A stretch of DNA of 64,000 bases, from assembly GCF_036226445.1 (NCBI RefSeq), contig NZ_CP108474.1, positions 7,750,001-7,814,000 on the forward strand, given 5' to 3'. A program made the translations under genes and the position numbers. Positions within the stretch are counted from its first letter, which is position 1; each line of letters begins with the position of its first letter. This document shows, piece after piece, positions 59,676 to 64,000 of the stretch. The DNA is from Streptomyces sp. NBC_01255 (GTDB lineage Bacteria > Actinomycetota > Actinomycetes > Streptomycetales > Streptomycetaceae). Below the pieces are notes generated by a model. The model saw nothing but the letters and a program-made list of their open reading frames with translations. It was not told the origin of the DNA and ran no database searches.

Positions 59676-62600
59676 CTACCGGATCGTCCGCCTACCGGCC
59701 TCCTCGTTCACCCCTCTCACCCGCTCACCCACCCCCTCGCTCCTGAGCCGGTCGACCGTGACCGCCAGCTCCGCGATCGTGCGCGACGTGAACATCTCCC
59801 GGAGGCCGATCGCCACCCGGAACCCGTCGCGGATCCGGGCGACCAGCCGGGTCGCGGCCAGGGAGTTCCCGCCGAGCTCGAAGAAGTTGTCGCTGACACC
59901 GACCCGGGGCAGGTCCAGGACCTCGCACCAGAGCGCGGCGAGCCGTTCCTCGGTCTCCGTGCGCGGCGCGACGAACCCCGGCGCGTCACCGGCCTGCCTG
60001 GGAGCGGGCAGCGCGCGCCGGTCGAGCTTGCCGTTGGCGCTGAGCGGCCAGCTGTCCAGCGCCAGGACGTGGTCGGGGACCATGTGTGCCGGCAGTCGGT
60101 CGCCGAGCCAGACCCGGAGCCGTTCGGTGAGCGGCTGGGCGGGTTCGGCGGGCCGGGCGGGCGCGTCGCGGTCCACGCGGCCCCCGAGCAGGGAGTGCAC
60201 CAGCACGTGGCGCTCGCCCAGCGCGAGCAGCGGCCTGACCGGGTCGAAGGAGAGCGCGCCGATCGGGCAGAGGCCGATGTCGGTGCGTGCCGCCTTGTCC
60301 ATCAGGAGCTGGCCCATGTACCCGGCCTCCAGCAGGCACATGTCGCGGGCGATCGAGCCGTACATCGGCTCGATCGCGTCGAGGTCGGCGACGAGGAACA
60401 CGCTGAAACCGGACGCCTCGAAGACGGCGCGGTTGTGCGGGGCGTGGATCGCGGCGTCGACCGTCGCACCCTCGTCGGGGGCGAGGGCGACGAGCGCGTT
60501 CTCCCGCGGGTCGAGGTAGTACGTTCCCGCAGGGAGTCCCGACACCGCACCGGCCTTCACGTACAGGTACGTCTGGACCGGGTAGAGGCCACCGGCGGAC
60601 GGATAGCGGCACTTGGCCAGACCGTCCGCTTCGTCCTGGCGCAACACGCCCAGGCAGTCGGCCAGTTCGGCGAGGCCGACCGGCCCGGTGAGGAAGTCCC
60701 GGTCGCTGCGCCGCCGCGACGGCTCGTCCGGCACGCGCGGGAGGACGACCCGGGGGCGTTCGGCTTCCTGGCGCAGGCCGTGCCGGGCGAGCTTGAACGC
60801 CGCCCGGCTCACCGGGTCGAGCACGGTGACGCCACCGCGGCGGGCCTCCTCGACGTCGGCCGCGTCCGGCCCGGCGACGACATAGGCGACCAGGCCGTCG
60901 TGGCCGGGCCGGTCGGGGCGGCCGGTCGCGGTGACGACGGCCGAGGCGACGGCGGGGTGGGCGAGCAACGCCGCCTCGATCTCCCCGAGTTCGATGCGCT
61001 GGCCACGGATCTTGACCTGGAAGTCGGCCCGTCCCATGAACTCGATGGTCCCGTCGGGGCGCCACCTGCCGAGATCCCCGGTGCGGTACATCCGCTCCCC
61101 GGTGTCGGGGTGGGGGACGAACACCGCGCCGGTGCGCGCGGCGTCGCGCCAGTAGCCGTCGGCGAGGCACACACCGGAGACGTACATCTCGCCGGTGACC
61201 CAGTCCGGGCACTCCTGGAGCCGCTCGTCGAGCACGTAGTAGCGGACGTTGGCGAGGGGAGTGCCGTACGGAATGCTCCGCCAGGCCGGATCGACCTCGG
61301 CGACGCGGTGCCAGATGCTCCACACGGTCGTCTCCGTCGGTCCGCCGATGGCGAGCACCTCGACGCCCGGCGCCGCCTTCGCGAGGCGGGGCGGCACCGT
61401 CAGCGGGATCCAGTCGCCGCCGAGCACGGCCAGCCGGAGCGAGGCGAGCCGGTCGCCTTCACCCGTGCTCTCCAGGAGCATCTCCATCATCGCCGGCACC
61501 GAGTTCCACACCGTGACCCGGTGGGTGGCGATCAGCTCGCTCCAGTGCACCGGGTCGCGGCGGTCGGCGGCGGCGGGCACGACCAGCGTGCCGCCCGCGC
61601 CCAGCATGCCGAAGACGTCGAAGGCGGACAGGTCGTGGTGGAGCGCGGTGACCCCGAGACAGCGGTCGCCCTCGCCGATCCCGAACGTCTCGATGGTCTC
61701 CACCAGGCAGTTGACGAGCGCCCGGTGACCGACCATCACGCCCTTCGGCTCGCCCGTCGAGCCGGAGGTGAACATCGTGTACACGAGGTCCGCCGGGCCG
61801 CCGACGGACGGGAGCGACACGTCGGCGACGGCGGGCAGCGGCCGGTCCAGGCTGAGCCGCAGCGGTCCGGCCGGCCAGTCAAGCCGGTCGTCGAGCTGCG
61901 ACTGGGTGAGGACGAGGCCGACCTCGCCCTTGTCGAGCAGGTGGCGGAGACGCGCGCCGGGCAGGTCCGGGTCGATCGGCAGGTACGCGGCGCCCGAGAA
62001 CAGCACGGCGTAGGCGGCGACTACCTGCTCCCAGCCCTTGTCCATGACGATGGCGACCAGTCGGCCGGGCCGGGCCCCGTGCGCACGGAGCCAGGCCGCC
62101 ACCTGTCGGGCGTCGGTGTCGAGTCGGGCGTAGGACAGCGTCCGGTCCGGGGCGATCACCGCAGGGGCGTCGGGGCGGGCGGCCACGTGCCGCTCGAAGA
62201 GGTGCTGCACCTGGATGTCCGGTACGGCCCTGGTCGGTCCCGCACTCTCCCGGCGCCGCTCGGCCTGCGCCGGGGGCAGGGCGAGCGGCCCGCTCCGCGA
62301 CCAGGCGTCCTCGTCGGTCGCGAGCCGGTGCAGCAGGGCCGTGTGCGCGGCGAACATGTCGTCGAGGAGCCCGGCCGGGAAGAGCTCGTCGACCGTGTCC
62401 CAGTTCAGGAGGAGCGCGCCCTCCTCCTCGTGGACCTGCTCGTCGAGGGAGACCTGCGGGGTCTGCGAGACGGCGAAGACCGGGGTGAGCAGCCGCTCCA
62501 GCGGAGTCTTCGCCGCGGTGGCGAAGGCGAGGTTGCTGGTCATGACGACCGGCATGAGCGCCTGGTCGAATCCGCCCTGGAGCCGCATCAGTTCGCGCAG

Positions 62601-64000
62601 CACCTCCACGCCGCTGACGTCCTGGTGCCGCAGGTCGGACCTGAGCTGCCGCTGGAGGCCTCGTGCCCGGTCCCGGAAGGAGGCGTCGGTGCGGAAGTCG
62701 ACCTCCAGCAGGGTGAAGGACGCGAACTGGCCGAACACCTCGTGGTACGCGGGGTCGTGCACGGGCCGGGTGAGGCGCGGCACGTTGAGCGTGAAGTGCC
62801 GGCTGGTGCTCCAGGTGGCCATGGTCTCGGCGTACGCGGCGAGCAGCAGTCCCGTCGGGGTCAGCCCGGCCCGGCCGGCCCGTTCCTTGAGGCCCTGCCA
62901 GAGCCCGGCGGGCAGGGTGACCTCCCGCCGGGTGAACCGCGGCCGGTCGATCGATCCGGCGCGGGCGGCCGCGGGCAGCTGTGGTGCCGGGGGCAGCTCC
63001 GGCAGCCGGCGCCACCAGTAGTCCCGCGCACGCCGGTACGCGGCCCCTTCGCGCCGCTCCGCCTCGGCCCGTACGTGGTCGCGGAAGGTCTTCCCCGGTG
63101 CAGGCGGCAGGGCGTCCGGTACGTCGTAGAAGCGGGACAGGTCGTCGAAGAGCAGCCGCCCGGAGGAGAAGTCGGCGATCAGCGAATCGACGCTGAGGTG
63201 GATGCGCAGTCCGCTGTCCAGCCGGGTGGCGGCGACCTCGAAGAGCGGCCACTGATCGGCCGGACGCACCTCGTGCGACAGCCGGTCCCGGGTGGCCGCC
63301 AGCGCCGCCTCGGCCTCGTGCGGTGCGCGGCCGCGCAGATCGGTCACCCCGATCTCGTACGGGGGTACGTCGGCGAGGATCCGCTGCTCGTTGCTGTCTG
63401 GCAGCATGACGGCCCGCAGCATCTCGTGCCGGTCGATCACGCGCCGCCAGGCGTGCTCGAACCGGGGCAGGTCGAGAGCGGGCGCGTCGAACTCCAGATA
63501 GACGTGGGTGGAGACGTTGCCCAGCTCGAAGGCGCCCGTGCGGCCGAGGCAGTACGCCTGCTGTGTGTCGGTCTGGGGGAAGGGGGCGGAGGAGGCGGAG
63601 AGGGCGGAGGAGTCCGCCGGCTCAGTGGCGGAGAGGGCGGAGAGGGCGGAGAGGGCGGAGAGCGGGGTCTCGGACGGGATCAGCAGGCCCTCGGCGGTGA
63701 GGGGGAGTCCCGACGGGCGCCGCTGGAGGAGGGTGGCCGCGAGGGTGGTGACGGTCGGATCGCCGTCGAACACGGCGTCGGCGATGTCCACGCCGAGGTC
63801 GCACTCGATCCGGCCGACGAGCCGCAGTGTGGCCAGCGAGTCCAGGCCCAGGTCGAGCAGCGGGCGCTCGCGGTCGGGTGCGTCCGCGCACCCCGGGACC
63901 AGGGTCGCCACCAGGTGGCTCAGATAGGCCTCGACGGCGTCGTGGTGGTGGTCGGCGCGGGACTGTGCCGGGGCGGTGTCCCCACCGGCGGTCCATTCGC
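59676..64000 (-). CDS. NRPS module: carrier-Cy-A(Ox)-PCP, 5' partial
   Basis: The frame is open to the right edge, so the start is missing. In coding order it shows a carrier protein (LDLGLDSL near 63840), a heterocyclisation domain with the DxxxxD motif (VDSLIADFSS near 63190), an adenylation domain (TSGSTGEPKG near 61750), an FMN nitroreductase-like oxidase inserted after A8 (about 60790-60160), the A10 motif NGKLDRRAL, and a terminal PCP (LGGNSLAATRL near 59850). My hand-read specificity code is about DVMNALIVWK, closest to cysteine. Cy plus Ox implies a thiazole. There is no thioesterase, so the chain passes to another protein. Confidence 0.9.
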   Translation of the reverse strand, partial: EWTAGGDTAPAQSRADHHHDAVEAYLSHLVATLVPGCADAPDRERPLLDLGLDSLATLRLVGRIECDLGVDIADAVFDGDPTVTTLAATLLQRRPSGLPLTAEGLLIPSETPLSALSALSALSATEPADSSALSASSAPFPQTDTQQAYCLGRTGAFELGNVSTHVYLEFDAPALDLPRFEHAWRRVIDRHEMLRAVMLPDSNEQRILADVPPYEIGVTDLRGRAPHEAEAALAATRDRLSHEVRPADQWPLFEVAATRLDSGLRIHLSVDSLIADFSSGRLLFDDLSRFYDVPDALPPAPGKTFRDHVRAEAERREGAAYRRARDYWWRRLPELPPAPQLPAAARAGSIDRPRFTRREVTLPAGLWQGLKERAGRAGLTPTGLLLAAYAETMATWSTSRHFTLNVPRLTRPVHDPAYHEVFGQFASFTLLEVDFRTDASFRDRARGLQRQLRSDLRHQDVSGVEVLRELMRLQGGFDQALMPVVMTSNLAFATAAKTPLERLLTPVFAVSQTPQVSLDEQVHEEEGALLLNWDTVDELFPAGLLDDMFAAHTALLHRLATDEDAWSRSGPLALPPAQAERRRESAGPTRAVPDIQVQHLFERHVAARPDAPAVIAPDRTLSYARLDTDARQVAAWLRAHGARPGRLVAIVMDKGWEQVVAAYAVLFSGAAYLPIDPDLPGARLRHLLDKGEVGLVLTQSQLDDRLDWPAGPLRLSLDRPLPAVADVSLPSVGGPADLVYTMFTSGSTGEPKGVMVGHRALVNCLVETIETFGIGEGDRCLGVTALHHDLSAFDVFGMLGAGGTLVVPAAADRRDPVHWSELIATHRVTVWNSVPAMMEMLLESTGEGDRLASLRLAVLGGDWIPLTVPPRLAKAAPGVEVLAIGGPTETTVWSIWHRVAEVDPAWRSIPYGTPLANVRYYVLDERLQECPDWVTGEMYVSGVCLADGYWRDAARTGAVFVPHPDTGERMYRTGDLGRWRPDGTIEFMGRADFQVKIRGQRIELGEIEAALLAHPAVASAVVTATGRPDRPGHDGLVAYVVAGPDAADVEEARRGGVTVLDPVSRAAFKLARHGLRQEAERPRVVLPRVPDEPSRRRSDRDFLTGPVGLAELADCLGVLRQDEADGLAKCRYPSAGGLYPVQTYLYVKAGAVSGLPAGTYYLDPRENALVALAPDEGATVDAAIHAPHNRAVFEASGFSVFLVADLDAIEPMYGSIARDMCLLEAGYMGQLLMDKAARTDIGLCPIGALSFDPVRPLLALGERHVLVHSLLGGRVDRDAPARPAEPAQPLTERLRVWLGDRLPAHMVPDHVLALDSWPLSANGKLDRRALPAPRQAGDAPGFVAPRTETEERLAALWCEVLDLPRVGVSDNFFELGGNSLAATRLVARIRDGFRVAIGLREMFTSRTIAELAVTVDRLRSEGVGERVRGVNEEAGRRTIR
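63627..63662. repeat. four 9-bp repeats in the NRPS carrier-Cy linker
   Basis: GGCGGAGAG is repeated four times in frame and encodes the flexible (LSA)n linker. Partial copies lie just to the left (63586-63610). It is length-variable by slippage without frameshift. Confidence 0.75.

Overview
The window is very GC-rich with strong third-codon GC bias, frequent GTG/TTG starts, MsiK-style sugar importers lacking their own ATPase, Tat and lipobox secreted proteins, and RICIN/CBM13-bearing glycosidases. All of this points to a Streptomyces chromosome. A venezuelin-like lanthipeptide locus suggests a relative of S. venezuelae. No rRNA, tRNA or CRISPR array was seen.

Layout. (1) 1-7.5 kb, molybdenum block: a partial tandem Mop protein, modA, a decayed Mop gene, a fused [2Fe-2S]/molybdopterin xanthine-dehydrogenase-type enzyme with its FAD subunit, a divergent PucR regulator and an intact HTH-Mop protein. 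(2) 7.6-22.4 kb, a carbohydrate regulon: GH95, GH35, GH30 and GH43 enzymes, a LacI regulator and an ABC importer. Five near-identical palindromes (consensus TGTTTACGTAAACA) precede the transcription units. The enzyme set fits type II arabinogalactan. (3) 22.7-26.5 kb: an AraFGH-like pentose importer that would take up released arabinose. (4) 26.6-28.5 kb: a two-RCK membrane protein. (5) 28.7-30.7 kb: a cyclodipeptide synthase plus a CYP121-like P450, closely resembling the mycobacterial mycocyclosin pair. (6) 31-41 kb: a DM13 protein, then an APC permease, a TetR regulator, two 'urea carboxylase-associated' proteins, a biotin-dependent carboxylase and allophanate hydrolase. This reads as a guanidine (or urea) assimilation operon with two copies of a TetR-type operator. 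(7) 41-47.6 kb: an amidinotransferase, an SDR remnant, a PadR/hydrolase pair, a DUF2089/SHOCT-like operon, and small enzymes. (8) 47.7-54.5 kb: a class IV lanthipeptide cluster (LanL, a 51-aa precursor, ABC exporter, M1 peptidase) with an IS481-type remnant at its end. (9) 54.7-57 kb: a macro domain-uracil-DNA glycosylase-ADP-ribosyltransferase fusion. (10) 57.1-58.5 kb: an IS110-family element. (11) 59.7-64 kb: the 3' part of an NRPS with carrier-Cy-A(Ox)-PCP order, running off the right edge.

How it works together. The LacI locus is an outside-in pathway: secreted GH43, GH30 and GH95 enzymes depolymerise side chains and backbone, lipoproteins and permeases import the products, and a cytoplasmic GH35 finishes them. 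The guanidine operon is a linear pathway (carboxylation, deimination, allophanate hydrolysis) encoded by overlapping genes.

The best candidate for something undescribed is the macro-UDG-ART protein. It puts an ADP-ribose-binding module, a DNA-base-recognition module with a changed catalytic Asp, and an R-S-E ADP-ribosyltransferase in one chain.
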